Assembly: GCF_018966525.1 (NCBI RefSeq)
Contig: NZ_CP076607.1
Coordinates: forward strand, 4,836,001 to 4,900,000
DNA: 64,000 nucleotides
Source: Paenibacillus sophorae
GTDB lineage: Bacteria > Bacillota > Bacilli > Paenibacillales > Paenibacillaceae
Direction of reading: 5' to 3'
A model generated the notes under the pieces. The model had not been told where the DNA came from and did not search any database. It saw only the letters and a program-made list of their open reading frames with translations. Shown here in pieces: positions 26,223-35,546 of the stretch. Position 1 is the first letter of the stretch. Every line of letters begins with the position of its first letter. Both the position numbers and the translations under genes were made by a program.

Positions 26223-26990
26223 TTAGCTTTTCTTCTCTATTAATTTACTTAATCTTTCCAAAGCGTGGTCTTTCTCTGATGGACCAGGTGATTTACTTTC
26301 AGATTCACTAATTGTTGTATCTTCTTCTGAAAAGCTATTATTGATTCCAGTTAAAACATAGTCTAGAAGTTCAGTCTTTTCTCGTTCTTTTTTAGCTATA
26401 TTCATTCGTCTAAGTGAATTTATTATAAATAATACAGACTCAATAAGTATTACAACTAAAATTATGATAACAATTGACTTTTTAGTTGTATTTTTATTCT
26501 CGTTATATGGAATTATATTACTCGAAATATCATCGGAATAAGAGGCATAGAAGTTTTTATAGTCTTCATGAAACCATATTATTAATTCTATAGAAGCATT
26601 TTGAGATAACCTATCCATATTAACAATTACTGTTGAGTTAGAACTAATGCTGCTGTCTTTAATTGATTCAGTACTTTCTATTTTATAATCGAATATTGAA
26701 CCATCTAAATCTAACTGGATTCTTAAATTTTTCGAAGAAATTCCTTTATTTTTAATTTTTATGACTCTTAATGAATCAGCAGATGGCCTGTTATTATTCT
26801 TGAGAGTATTATCATTCATTATTTCGAGTAGCTTGTCAGGTAAAAATTGGTTGGTCTTACTAGTTTCAATTATTAACGTAGAGTTATTATTTAATCTATC
26901 GTATATATTATTACCAAATAATAATACTAATAAAGATATGAAAGAACTTATAATAGCAACTATCACAGAAAGTTTACTTTTATCTTTCAA
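26223..26990 (-). CDS. Hypothetical two-helix membrane protein paired with an ATPase
   Basis: The 255-residue protein has an N-terminal helix (about residues 8-26), an extracytoplasmic beta-rich domain (about 35-165, with many Ser/Asn/Ile), a second helix (IVIIILVVILIESVLFI) and a charged cytosolic tail. The domain is not recognised. The TTG start follows GGAGG and overlaps the ATPase gene by 11 bases. The longer frame would bury 34 codons in that gene. Tight coupling suggests the pair works as ATPase sensor plus membrane effector or anchor. Confidence 0.65.
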   Translation of the reverse strand: MKDKSKLSVIVAIISSFISLLVLLFGNNIYDRLNNNSTLIIETSKTNQFLPDKLLEIMNDNTLKNNNRPSADSLRVIKIKNKGISSKNLRIQLDLDGSIFDYKIESTESIKDSSISSNSTVIVNMDRLSQNASIELIIWFHEDYKNFYASYSDDISSNIIPYNENKNTTKKSIVIIILVVILIESVLFIINSLRRMNIAKKEREKTELLDYVLTGINNSFSEEDTTISESESKSPGPSEKDHALERLSKLIEKKS

Positions 26991-28122
26991 AGATACCTCC
27001 TCCTTGTATGCCAGGCATCTCAAAAACCACATGCTCCTTGGGAATATAGCTATTATAACGGCTGAAACTGATATATTGGAGCGCACCTTCATTCACAACT
27101 TCAGTAATTTTTTCAGTAACTCCTGTAGAAGAATCAGCATCGTTTACAGAAAGTAAATCATCTGTTACTAATATTCCCGCACCATTATTATATTTTAAAT
27201 CTTTCAAATCTCTACAAAAAGTTAACCGTAAAACGAAAAGAATGATATTCTTCTGCCCATATGAAAAGACATTAAAATTCCTTTGCTTCATGACGTCTTT
27301 AAAATTATAGAAATTCTCGTTCCGTTTGGTTAAATGATTTATAGTATGATAAAAAAAAGCATCAATAATTGATAATTGTTCATTGATAAACTCTTCGCTA
27401 AATTCCTTTTCTTGTATTAATATAGTACGTGCTCTTTCCATTAAATTATAATTTTCTATTATTTTTTCTTTGATTTTTTTATATTCAAAACCTATTATGT
27501 CATTCAACTTGTTTAATGTATTATCTTCGATGATTTTTGCTATGGAATTCTCTACGCCGTTTTTGTATTTCTCAACCAATTTCAATCCATGGTTATCAAA
27601 TGCTACTTCATTTTCAATTGTTTTAATATCCTTTTCTATTGAGTCTAGGTATTCTGAATTATAGCCAACAATCTTATGGTATGTGTCCTGCTTCTCTTTG
27701 CTATTCCCTTTAATGTCCAGTTCAGCATAAAAAGAATGTCCCAATATATCAAGCGTAGCAAGCTCATTAAATGGTGAAACAAATTTTATATTCATTAATT
27801 CAGTATATATTTGATTTAACTCAATTGAGTTTGCTTTGGCTTGCCTATGTATATCCCCTTCAAAAAAAATCATATTAGAAGGTAATTTTCTCGAAATACG
27901 CACACTCTTATCTTTAAACTTGCATTCCAGATAAGGGGAATCGAATGACCAGTAATTTATTAATCTCGTAAAGTTACCTTTCAGACCTAATAAATATTGA
28001 ATCAAGTTGAACAAAGTTGTTTTACCTGAACCATTTAATCCGATAATATAGTTTTGTCCCTCATTGAAATTTATTGTAAGTTGCGGGTTAATATAAAGCC
28101 TCTTAATAATAATTTTACTCAA
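26980..28122 (-). CDS. SMC/ABC-like ATPase
   Basis: The 380-residue protein has Walker A IIGLNGSGKTTLFNLI near residue 30, a short helical insert (about 160-260), an ABC-signature-like FSYGQKNIILFVLRL near residue 300 and a Walker B with catalytic acidic residue in ILVTDDLLSVND. This is the compact RecF/OLD-type layout often seen in phage-defence ATPases. I cannot assign it to a named family. It precedes, and overlaps, a membrane protein gene. Confidence 0.75.
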   Translation of the reverse strand: MSKIIIKRLYINPQLTINFNEGQNYIIGLNGSGKTTLFNLIQYLLGLKGNFTRLINYWSFDSPYLECKFKDKSVRISRKLPSNMIFFEGDIHRQAKANSIELNQIYTELMNIKFVSPFNELATLDILGHSFYAELDIKGNSKEKQDTYHKIVGYNSEYLDSIEKDIKTIENEVAFDNHGLKLVEKYKNGVENSIAKIIEDNTLNKLNDIIGFEYKKIKEKIIENYNLMERARTILIQEKEFSEEFINEQLSIIDAFFYHTINHLTKRNENFYNFKDVMKQRNFNVFSYGQKNIILFVLRLTFCRDLKDLKYNNGAGILVTDDLLSVNDADSSTGVTEKITEVVNEGALQYISFSRYNSYIPKEHVVFEMPGIQGGGIFER

Positions 28123-28469
28123 GATAACACCCCGATTTCTCTTTATTCTTCACCTTTATAACTTGGTTTCTTATTTTAATACTGCTTTTTCTATTAGCTC
28201 TAAAATCAAGATATTCAGCAAGGCATCCCACTATGAAAAACGTTTTATTCTACATAAACTTAAGAACTAAATTCGACGTTTTCCGGCATTTTCCTTTTTT
28301 AGATCAGATAAAGGTAGTTGATCATAGTAAGAATACCTAAGGGTCTGTATAATTTAATTCAATCTCTTATTGTATAAATTAAATATTTGCATGATATTAT
28401 TTTCAGGGTGATAATAATCAATCTTTATTTGATATTCTCCAATAAATTTTTATTATAGGAGTGGTAAAA
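28123..28469. other. Divergent intergenic region
   Basis: This AT-rich strip separates the ATPase gene and the nuclease-like gene, which point away from each other, and must hold both promoters. A TTGTAT...GATATT pair with 17-base spacing (about 28372-28400) could serve the rightward gene. No further gene is seen. Confidence 0.4.
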
Positions 28470-30395
28470 ATGAATCTTTTAGATCCAGACAATTATAATT
28501 TTTATAAATTTGAAAACGAAATAAAAAAAGGCTTTGATAACATACTGGCATATTTATTAAGTATTTTAGAATCTCAAGGAATTGACAAGGTAATATCAAT
28601 TATAAAGGCATCAGGTATCGCTGTTAGTTTTTATGAAGATACAAAAAACAAAGAGATATTTAATAAAATAATTGATACGCTTTTGCCATTGATTAAAGAT
28701 GATGAAAAAAGAAAAGTAAATAACTTAATTACTGAATCAGAAATTATTGAAGATATTATTGCTAAATTTAATCAAATGCGTTCAGCATATTTTGATAAAC
28801 TAGGGAAAGAAGTAGATAAATATCAAGTGGTTTCTTATTTGCTTTCTCTTGAAAGATATCTATATGGCCTAAGTGGGAATACAGATACAAGTAAAAATTT
28901 CAATTTAAAAGTTGCGTTGAGGGATTCTGCAATCGAGTCTACAGGAATGATTTTAAAGTTCTTTATGTTCAATAACTATGAATTTTGCGGAAGTAATAAA
29001 TTTATTGAAGCTCAATATCTTGATATATCAAGTAAACATATATTCTTTAGTACATACTGGAACGAAATAAACGATATGATTGAGTACTGGAAGTATTCTG
29101 AAGTAAATATTCTAGGTGAAATTCACAACAAAATAACATTTGAGATTTCAGACAATGAATTTGAGTTGAATAATATCATTTCAAATGAAAGGTTTGTTAA
29201 CTTGCGTGAAGGTTGGCAAATGAGTGCTGTGGGAAAAGTATTGAATAAGGAATCAGATTATGAATTGTCTGATCAGCTAGAAAAGTTAACGTATCTATTC
29301 TCTACGTTGTATTTCGGTACACCAACCTTGGAAGAAAAGGTGGAAAATATTAAACTTTCAAAATGGATTAAGGCATATCAATTACTCATTAATGAATGCA
29401 AAAGATTTCTTGCTACACATGCTAGAAGAAATGGATATAGAATTAAAAATTATTGCATTAGTAAAACAAAGAAAATGTGGAAAGAATTATATTTAAAAAA
29501 TGGTTTTTCAAACATAGAATTTGAAAGTATTTTTAATATATTTACATTTAATAACAAATCGCAAGATATCTTGGATTGCCCGTTAATTAAAGTGGATGAT
29601 CAGTTTGTACTAATACCTTCGCTAATGATATATGCTGACCCGGCAAGAGCACTTTCTTCAAACTTTTTAACCAGAAATAGTAAACTGAGTTTTAAGGGAA
29701 AAGGGTTTGAAGATAGATTGAAAGCTGGATTTAAAATAAATAAAATAAAATATTCACCTTTGTACAAAAGAGTAAACGATACTGAATATGAATGTGATGT
29801 GGCTTTTGTTATGGAGAATGATATATTTTTTGTCGAATGTAAAGCCCATGTTCAGCCATACACTACAAGACAACATGCTAATCATTTATTTAAACTCTAT
29901 AAAGAGACAGCGCAAATTAATAGAATAGCTGACTTTTTCAGTAACAATCCTACTCTTATTAAAGAGCAATTAACTTTAGATAATGATTTTCAAATTGAAA
30001 ATTATCATCGCATTTTAATAACAACTTCTATGATAGGTAGACCACTAGAGGTTAATGGAGTATACATAATTGATGAGTCTTCATTTAATATGTTTTTAAG
30101 TAGGACTCCTCCTTCATTGATGTTGATTAATGAAGGAGCTTTTAAACAGCACTTCACTCAAAAATTCGATGTATATCATGGCAGTATAACGGTAAATAAA
30201 ATAATTGATTTTCTTAAATCACCTCCTCAAATAGAAATATTAAAGTCATTTTATTCAAAGCGGGTTATGAAACTTGATTTATTTGACATTTGTAGACATG
30301 CTAAAACAAATAAAACAGTTTATATGGGAAATGAAATTAACGATCTAGATGAAGATTTGCTTAATAAATATTATTCAGAGCAAATTCTACAATAA
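28470..30395 (+). CDS. Large protein with a PD-(D/E)XK nuclease-like core
   Basis: The 641-residue protein is mostly helical and not recognised overall. Near residues 415-460 it has a PD-(D/E)XK pattern: FEDRL (Glu on the first helix), a strand with YECDVAFV (Asp 443), then DIFFVECKAH (Glu 456, Lys 458). That is the D-x13-ExK arrangement of restriction-type endonucleases. The following YTTRQHANHLFKLYKETAQI helix would close the fold. AGGAG lies 5-9 bases before the chosen ATG. Lying between two ATPase modules in an island, a role in cutting foreign DNA is likely but not shown. Confidence 0.7.
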   Translation: MNLLDPDNYNFYKFENEIKKGFDNILAYLLSILESQGIDKVISIIKASGIAVSFYEDTKNKEIFNKIIDTLLPLIKDDEKRKVNNLITESEIIEDIIAKFNQMRSAYFDKLGKEVDKYQVVSYLLSLERYLYGLSGNTDTSKNFNLKVALRDSAIESTGMILKFFMFNNYEFCGSNKFIEAQYLDISSKHIFFSTYWNEINDMIEYWKYSEVNILGEIHNKITFEISDNEFELNNIISNERFVNLREGWQMSAVGKVLNKESDYELSDQLEKLTYLFSTLYFGTPTLEEKVENIKLSKWIKAYQLLINECKRFLATHARRNGYRIKNYCISKTKKMWKELYLKNGFSNIEFESIFNIFTFNNKSQDILDCPLIKVDDQFVLIPSLMIYADPARALSSNFLTRNSKLSFKGKGFEDRLKAGFKINKIKYSPLYKRVNDTEYECDVAFVMENDIFFVECKAHVQPYTTRQHANHLFKLYKETAQINRIADFFSNNPTLIKEQLTLDNDFQIENYHRILITTSMIGRPLEVNGVYIIDESSFNMFLSRTPPSLMLINEGAFKQHFTQKFDVYHGSITVNKIIDFLKSPPQIEILKSFYSKRVMKLDLFDICRHAKTNKTVYMGNEINDLDEDLLNKYYSEQILQ

Positions 30396-30768
30396 AAAAG
30401 TTAACAGTGTATTTGTCGAGCGAGGAATGGCTGATATGCTTGTTGTATGTAATTTGAGTAACGGGATTAAAAAATTATTTATTTCAGCGATAATTTAATT
30501 TATTTTAAATTAGAACAACTATACCAAAACAAAGAAGACCGACCCTCTAAGATCGGCTTTTCTCATCTGTAAAAGCTTGTTTTTTCAAGCAATAAAGCCT
30601 GATATAAAAGCAGTTTTCACCAAAAAAACATTCAAGAAAACATTTTTTAAAAACCTTGATTTCACTCGTCTTTCCATACTTCAACTTACCCTAAACAAAC
30701 GAAAAACCCTTAAGTATTAAGGGTTTTTCTCTAAATTAAGCATGTAGATCTTTGAACCAGTTTAAACA
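30396..30768. terminator. Convergent terminator region
   Basis: Two hairpins separate the nuclease-like gene and the ABC-3C operon. One is at about 30536-30560 (AGACCGA.../TCGGCTTTT). The other is a strong bidirectional one at 30703-30729 (AAAAACCCTTAA...TTAAGGGTTTTT). No gene is seen in the strip. Confidence 0.65.
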
Positions 30769-32478
30769 CTATACTTTAAAGAACTTTTCATCCTTACTAA
30801 GCTCTAGTACTTTACACTCTTCAATTAGAGCGGATTCGATTTTGTCGACCCTTTCTCTAAGAATAGGAACAATATACTGGCCATTGATATCTCTAGATAA
30901 TTCAAATATTGTTCTCAATTGATTGATATGGGTATTCTCTAACTTATCATGTATTACAAATCTTGGAGAAACAATGCTCATTTCTTCTGCAAACTTTATA
31001 TAAGCTAAATCAAAGGCTACAATTATGCCCTTTTTCATTCCGGTTCCTACATTCCCCTTAAATAAATCCAGCGAAACAGGGAATTTATTCTGTTCCTTCC
31101 ATTTGCTATTGTATACAAATAAATATTTTTCACCATACAATTTTTCACAGTAATCCGAAAAATATACGTTAAACTTACCTATAATATCATTGATATTATT
31201 TGAATCCATCTGTTGGCTAATTTGTTTGATATCATTAGTCAAATTATCTTTTAAGGTTTCAGCACTTGTTAATATTTTTATAGTTTGGTTTATAGCACCT
31301 TTTTCTAGGACAAGTGCTTCTATTTTTTGGTTTATAGAATTCAACTCTTCAAGTAGTCCTTCATCAAGTAAATCAATTGTTAAGTTTTTATTCTGTTCTA
31401 ACAGTGTATCTCTTCCGTATTCCAGTTCAGTATAGCGCTTTTCTTTGATTGTTAATTGATCCTTTACAAAATCTATTCTATTTTGAATCATCTTATTATG
31501 AAAAAGGAGTAAGTCTTCAAATGTTTTATTAACTGTGCCAATATAGGCTTTGGCTTCATTATAAATATAACTTATTTGACTATGATTTATATTGCTTTTT
31601 TCATTCTCTAATTTTTCTATATTTACAGTTATTTGTTTTATTTCAAATTGTAACATCTGCATTTCAGCTTCTACTTCATTAATTGAATTAATAATATTTC
31701 TTTTATTTTTCAATTCCTCCTTATAGGTCTCCATATAATCAAGGTTTTTTCTTTTTGTTGAAAGTTCTACTAAATCGCTATCTATAAGTTGTTTTCGTTG
31801 CTCTAAAATATCGAGCGAACTGATATTCTCGTCATGTTGTAAAAGTCTAATTTTTGTTTCTACTTCTTTTAGATTTGCTGAAAGAGTGTCTTTTTTACTG
31901 AGTAAATCATTTTTTATTATTCTAAAGAGGAACAGATAGATTGAATCATATGTATCGTTAGATGTTGTATTTCCAAGATATTTAATCATATTTTCAGAGG
32001 TTATATTATCAACTCTAACGAACTTAGGGATCAACTGTCTTAAAGTGGGGTTGTGCTCATCTAAATCAAACAATAAAAGCTTCAGTTTTCCCCAGAATTC
32101 TTCTTGGGTGAATTCAATGGAATCAATGATTCTTTTTCCTCTATTAAATAATTGTCTAACAATACTGCTTTTCTTTTTTTTATTCGGATCAACTAGAATT
32201 AACTCAGCTTCAACTTTATGCTCCATTAGGAATTCTCTTATTTCATGATTCTCACTTTTTGTGTCTACATCAAAATATAAACTTCTAACCGATTTAGCTC
32301 CAAGGCATAAGTCAATTATTTTAACAACTGTGGTTTTACCGACGTTATTACCGCTGTCTTTTGCTGAATCACTTGTGTTATCAACAATAAGACTTAACCC
32401 TTTATGATTGAAGGAAATATCCCTAATAATCTCAATTTCGGGTTTCGTTTTTCTTACGATTAGCCTATGAATTAGCAT
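30769..32478 (-). CDS. ABC-three-component system ATPase (DUF2326 type)
   Basis: The 569-residue protein is a RecN/SMC-like ATPase. Walker A is GNNVGKTTVVKII near residue 45. A long coiled coil covers about residues 205-390. The C-terminal DUF2326-like head has KGNVGTGMKKGIIVAFDLAY and the Walker B FVIHDKLEN. This is the ATPase of ABC-3C conflict systems, thought to sense altered nucleic acid and to release an effector. It overlaps the middle component by 7 bases and is the last gene of a four-gene operon. Confidence 0.85.
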   Translation of the reverse strand: MLIHRLIVRKTKPEIEIIRDISFNHKGLSLIVDNTSDSAKDSGNNVGKTTVVKIIDLCLGAKSVRSLYFDVDTKSENHEIREFLMEHKVEAELILVDPNKKKKSSIVRQLFNRGKRIIDSIEFTQEEFWGKLKLLLFDLDEHNPTLRQLIPKFVRVDNITSENMIKYLGNTTSNDTYDSIYLFLFRIIKNDLLSKKDTLSANLKEVETKIRLLQHDENISSLDILEQRKQLIDSDLVELSTKRKNLDYMETYKEELKNKRNIINSINEVEAEMQMLQFEIKQITVNIEKLENEKSNINHSQISYIYNEAKAYIGTVNKTFEDLLLFHNKMIQNRIDFVKDQLTIKEKRYTELEYGRDTLLEQNKNLTIDLLDEGLLEELNSINQKIEALVLEKGAINQTIKILTSAETLKDNLTNDIKQISQQMDSNNINDIIGKFNVYFSDYCEKLYGEKYLFVYNSKWKEQNKFPVSLDLFKGNVGTGMKKGIIVAFDLAYIKFAEEMSIVSPRFVIHDKLENTHINQLRTIFELSRDINGQYIVPILRERVDKIESALIEECKVLELSKDEKFFKV

Positions 32479-32705
32479 ATTTTCACCTTATCTTGCTCAA
32501 TATTTATTAGAGAAAGCATATATAACCAATCTAATGAATAATAAATAAAATCAATATACAGATTACTATCTATGATAGATTTAGTCTTTTCATAAAGCTC
32601 GTCAATAGATAAGGAGTCATGTTTTTTTAATAAATCTAAAATTATTCCACCAATGTAATACAGTGAATATTTCGGTTCTCTATCTATATTTATTATCATT
32701 TTCAA
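32472..32705 (-). CDS. ABC-three-component system middle component (MC6-like)
   Basis: The 77-residue protein has the middle-component pattern YSLYYIGGIILDLLKK...SIDELYEKTK...DWLYMLSLI with a final short strand, which is a small winged-helix-like fold. The middle component bridges the ATPase and the CTD protein. It overlaps its neighbours by 7 and 4 bases. Confidence 0.78.
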   Translation of the reverse strand: MKMIINIDREPKYSLYYIGGIILDLLKKHDSLSIDELYEKTKSIIDSNLYIDFIYYSLDWLYMLSLINIEQDKVKIC

Positions 32706-33319
32706 ACCACCTGCGGTTTCTCCAATATCTTACATTCCACAAAAGCATAACAAATTATTCTCATTAGTGCTTCATCAATTTCTTCAACAAATAAATTATC
32801 ATTTCTAGTAATTCGACTTTCTAAGTCCCTCTTGACAAAATCTAAAATTCTATCCGCATTTAATCTGACAATGTCCATTTCAGGTTGTGTACTCGCTCTA
32901 TTTTCAAGTAAAATCCCACCTTTGCATTCTCTGTAAAGAACAGAAACGCTTCTTAAAACCTTACTTTTTATCCCTACATTGTTATTGTCAATTATATTAA
33001 ATGCTTGCTCACAAATACTTCCATATAAGCTATATTCCCTAATTAACTCTTTATACTTTATGACATCATTGTATTTTATCTTTTCTTCAATGGTATAACT
33101 CATCAAGTCAATCGGATTCAATTTGTAAGACCGTTCCATGTCTTCATCATCAACATTTGCTAGTTCGGCTAACTTTTCAATTAAGGATGGAATTAAAGAA
33201 AAAGTACTGACGGTATTCTCTGGTTGTATGTATGTAATACCACCATACACATCCCCTGTCATAAGTCCGTTGTTTTCTCCTGTATTGGTAATTGTGAAAT
33301 TGCGTTTTTTATCTATCAC
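32702..33319 (-). CDS. ABC-three-component CTD protein with N-terminal Asn/Gly motif
   Basis: The 205-residue protein has a helical C-terminal domain (about residues 80-205) in the place and style of ABC-3C CTDs. It has no toxin domain in front. Instead residues 8-28 carry an Asn/Gly-rich segment (N-T-G-E-N-N-G-L-M-T-G-D-V-Y-G-G-I) shared with the neighbouring membrane protein. The GTG start has GGAGG 11 bases upstream and overlaps that gene by 11 bases; a TTG eight codons earlier would have no binding site. It looks like a receptor/adaptor rather than the killing part. Confidence 0.75.
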   Translation of the reverse strand: MIDKKRNFTITNTGENNGLMTGDVYGGITYIQPENTVSTFSLIPSLIEKLAELANVDDEDMERSYKLNPIDLMSYTIEEKIKYNDVIKYKELIREYSLYGSICEQAFNIIDNNNVGIKSKVLRSVSVLYRECKGGILLENRASTQPEMDIVRLNADRILDFVKRDLESRITRNDNLFVEEIDEALMRIICYAFVECKILEKPQVV

Positions 33320-33557
33320 GCTTATCAATTCCTCCTGTGACAATACCAGCCATTACACCATTATTTTTTCCACTATTTTCAACATCAATTTTTCCACTAT
33401 TTTTTATGTCGTGTTTTTGAAGATCAGAATTGATCTCGGTATTTTTGATTTGAGTTAATATTAGTCTCGCTTCATTTTTAGCTTTGATCGCAAATATTGT
33501 CGATATGATTGTTGCAATCATTGATGCGATACTGATAATCAACATAGTTATATCCAT
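33309..33557 (-). CDS. One-helix membrane protein ending in the same Asn/Gly motif
   Basis: The 82-residue protein has one N-terminal membrane helix (residues 4-26), a helical linker rich in Lys/Glu, and a C-terminal Asn/Gly-rich segment (residues 57-77: N-S-G-K-N-N-G-V-M-A-G-I-V-T-G-G-I). In 21 aligned positions 11 are identical to the N-terminus of the next gene product. It is the first gene of the ABC-3C operon. A membrane-acting effector recruited through the shared motif is my inference. AAAGGAGCTGG precedes the ATG. Confidence 0.7.
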   Translation of the reverse strand: MDITMLIISIASMIATIISTIFAIKAKNEARLILTQIKNTEINSDLQKHDIKNSGKIDVENSGKNNGVMAGIVTGGIDKRDR

Positions 33558-33749
33558 AGAGAATCCAGCTCCTTTTTCTACGTTCCTTTGATAAAAACTA
33601 GTTCAATAATACTAATAAACAGAAAGATCGACAAGAAAAAATTTACAATCGTATCTTTCCCAAGAGTATATTCATGGATTTTAAATCTATATTATAACTT
33701 TGCATTAACTATTTAATATATTATTAACCTAAGGAGAGGGAATGCTAGA

Positions 33750-34358
33750 ATGTGTAGTGAGCAAAAAGAAGATATCATTAAGTTATTGGCTCAAATATTA
33801 AGAGATAAGCATGATAACGATGAAATTGGTAATTTACTAGATATTTTTCCAACTAGAGCAGAACTTATAAATGCATCTGAGCAACAATTAACATCTATAA
33901 AAGGTATTGGTAAAAAGTAAGCACTACAAATATACGCACTGATCCAATTAGCTAAATCTATCACCATCCAAGATCAAAAAAACTGTATTATTCGCACACC
34001 CCAAGATGTTTTTAAACTCCTCGAAGCAGAACTTTGTCATGAGCAAAAAGAACACTTCATCTGCCTCTTCCTCAACACTAAGAACAGCCTCATCTTCAAA
34101 GAAGTCATCTCCATAGGCTCTCTGAACGCCGCTATCGTCCATCCTAGAGAAGTATTCCATGCAGCCATAAGACGCTGTAGTGCCTCGCTCATATGCGCTC
34201 ACAACCACCCGAGCGGAGACCCGGAGCCATCCATTGAGGACATTAATTTAACAAAACGACTCATAGCTGCTGGGGAAATCATAGGAATAGAAGTCCTTGA
34301 TCATGTAATTATCGGCGGCAATCGCTTCTACAGTTTGAAAGAACATGGGCATTTCTAA
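33750..34358 (+). pseudogene. radC: radC-like gene with a single in-frame stop codon
   Basis: A 202-codon frame starts at an ATG with AAGGAGAGGG upstream. It encodes a helix-hairpin-helix part (QQLTSIKGIGKK) and a complete JAMM/MPN+ domain (AHNHPSGDPEPSIEDINLTK with the zinc-binding H-x-H...D). Codon 57 (33918-33920) is TAA where RadC proteins usually have Lys or a similar residue, so one base change (AAA to TAA) would explain it. Everything after the stop is intact. RadC-like JAMM proteins are common island passengers of unclear function. Confidence 0.85.
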
Positions 34359-34545
34359 AGTTCGCTAAACAGCTTTTATTGACATGTCCTTCAAATAATC
34401 AGATGTAAAGACCTCTCTTAAGTGCTTTTATCCACGGTTTAACCACACTCCGTATCAATTCCCTACTATAAGCATTGAAATCCGTACTATATCCTGTTGA
34501 GCCTCCTACCAAAAAATTCTATCGTTTGATTAGGGGTGAAGGGAA

Positions 34546-34887
34546 ATGAACAGCATCGAATCTATTGGGGAAAATATCAGGATTTTGCGATTGAAAAATG
34601 GTTTCAGTCAGGAGCAGCTTGCACTAAGTGCAGGGGTAAACACATCTTACATTGGGCAGATTGAACGTGGAGAAAAGAACCCTACGATCAAAATACTAGA
34701 ACAAATCTCGGCTGCTCTGGAGATCACCTTAATTGACCTATTGACTTTGTATGATCCAAAGGGAGGTGTGAGAAGCAGTTGCCATCCTTCAACTTTAACT
34801 ATAACCCCTGAAACCATTAAGCAGTGTCTACTGGAAGTATTGATGGACAACACAAATATGATTATTGAAAACAAGAAAGGAACTTAA
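34546..34887 (+). CDS. XRE family transcriptional regulator
   Basis: The 113-residue protein has an N-terminal XRE helix-turn-helix (NIRILRLKNGFSQEQLALSA, then NTSYIGQIERGEKNPTIKIL) and a short C-terminal region of unknown role. It is the only complete DNA-binding regulator in the element and the likely controller of its maintenance genes. The ATG has a weak AAGGGAAA site upstream. Confidence 0.85.
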   Translation: MNSIESIGENIRILRLKNGFSQEQLALSAGVNTSYIGQIERGEKNPTIKILEQISAALEITLIDLLTLYDPKGGVRSSCHPSTLTITPETIKQCLLEVLMDNTNMIIENKKGT

Positions 34888-34947
34888 AGGACAGTTAATC
34901 TTTTAGTTATTGAAAAATAGCATATCAATCATATTGGAGGAAATATA

Positions 34948-35517
34948 ATGATGAACAGTGCTTCAGGCAAGCATACATTTGCCCAAGAACCTATAGTCTT
35001 AGAAAATCCTATGAAGGGCTATAAAAAATGGTACTACGGCTTAATTCCTGTATCTTGCATTTCTTTTATGATAATCGGAGGTCTGGGATTTGGTTTGTTT
35101 ATTGGTTTTATTATTGGTTGGGCTTTGGCCTACATGATTATAAACGGAATAGCCGGAGTGAGATTATTGAAGTTAAACTTCGCAAATCATCCTATGTCGG
35201 CACTGGTTACAAATGAACAGTTATACGATCAGTTGGGCACTTTTGCCCATCCTGATTTCACAGTTGAAAAAGGGCAGGGACGTGTTCGCTTTGTATTTAA
35301 AAATAAGACTGTGCATACAATCTGGATTAACGAAAAAAAGCAGACTTATTCTGTCATTTCAAAATTCAAGAAAAAGAGTATGATCACTAATCGGCATAAT
35401 CCCGGTATCAAAGAATACATACATGCCTATAATGCCAATCCTATTGTTCAAAATGCCGTTAATTCAGCAACTCTATCCTTCAAAAAACAAGAAGGTACTA
35501 TTCTTCAAAAGGCATAA
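34948..35517 (+). CDS. Hypothetical membrane protein (189 residues)
   Basis: Not recognised. After a 30-residue cytosolic start it has two close hydrophobic helices (residues 31-68, Gly/Ile/Phe-rich), then a soluble alpha/beta domain. GGAGG lies upstream of the start. It heads a row of small same-strand genes (to 36180) after the XRE regulator. Function unknown. Confidence 0.6.
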   Translation: MMNSASGKHTFAQEPIVLENPMKGYKKWYYGLIPVSCISFMIIGGLGFGLFIGFIIGWALAYMIINGIAGVRLLKLNFANHPMSALVTNEQLYDQLGTFAHPDFTVEKGQGRVRFVFKNKTVHTIWINEKKQTYSVISKFKKKSMITNRHNPGIKEYIHAYNANPIVQNAVNSATLSFKKQEGTILQKA

Positions 35518-35546
35518 TTCAGATTGTATTGGAGGATATAAAGCCA

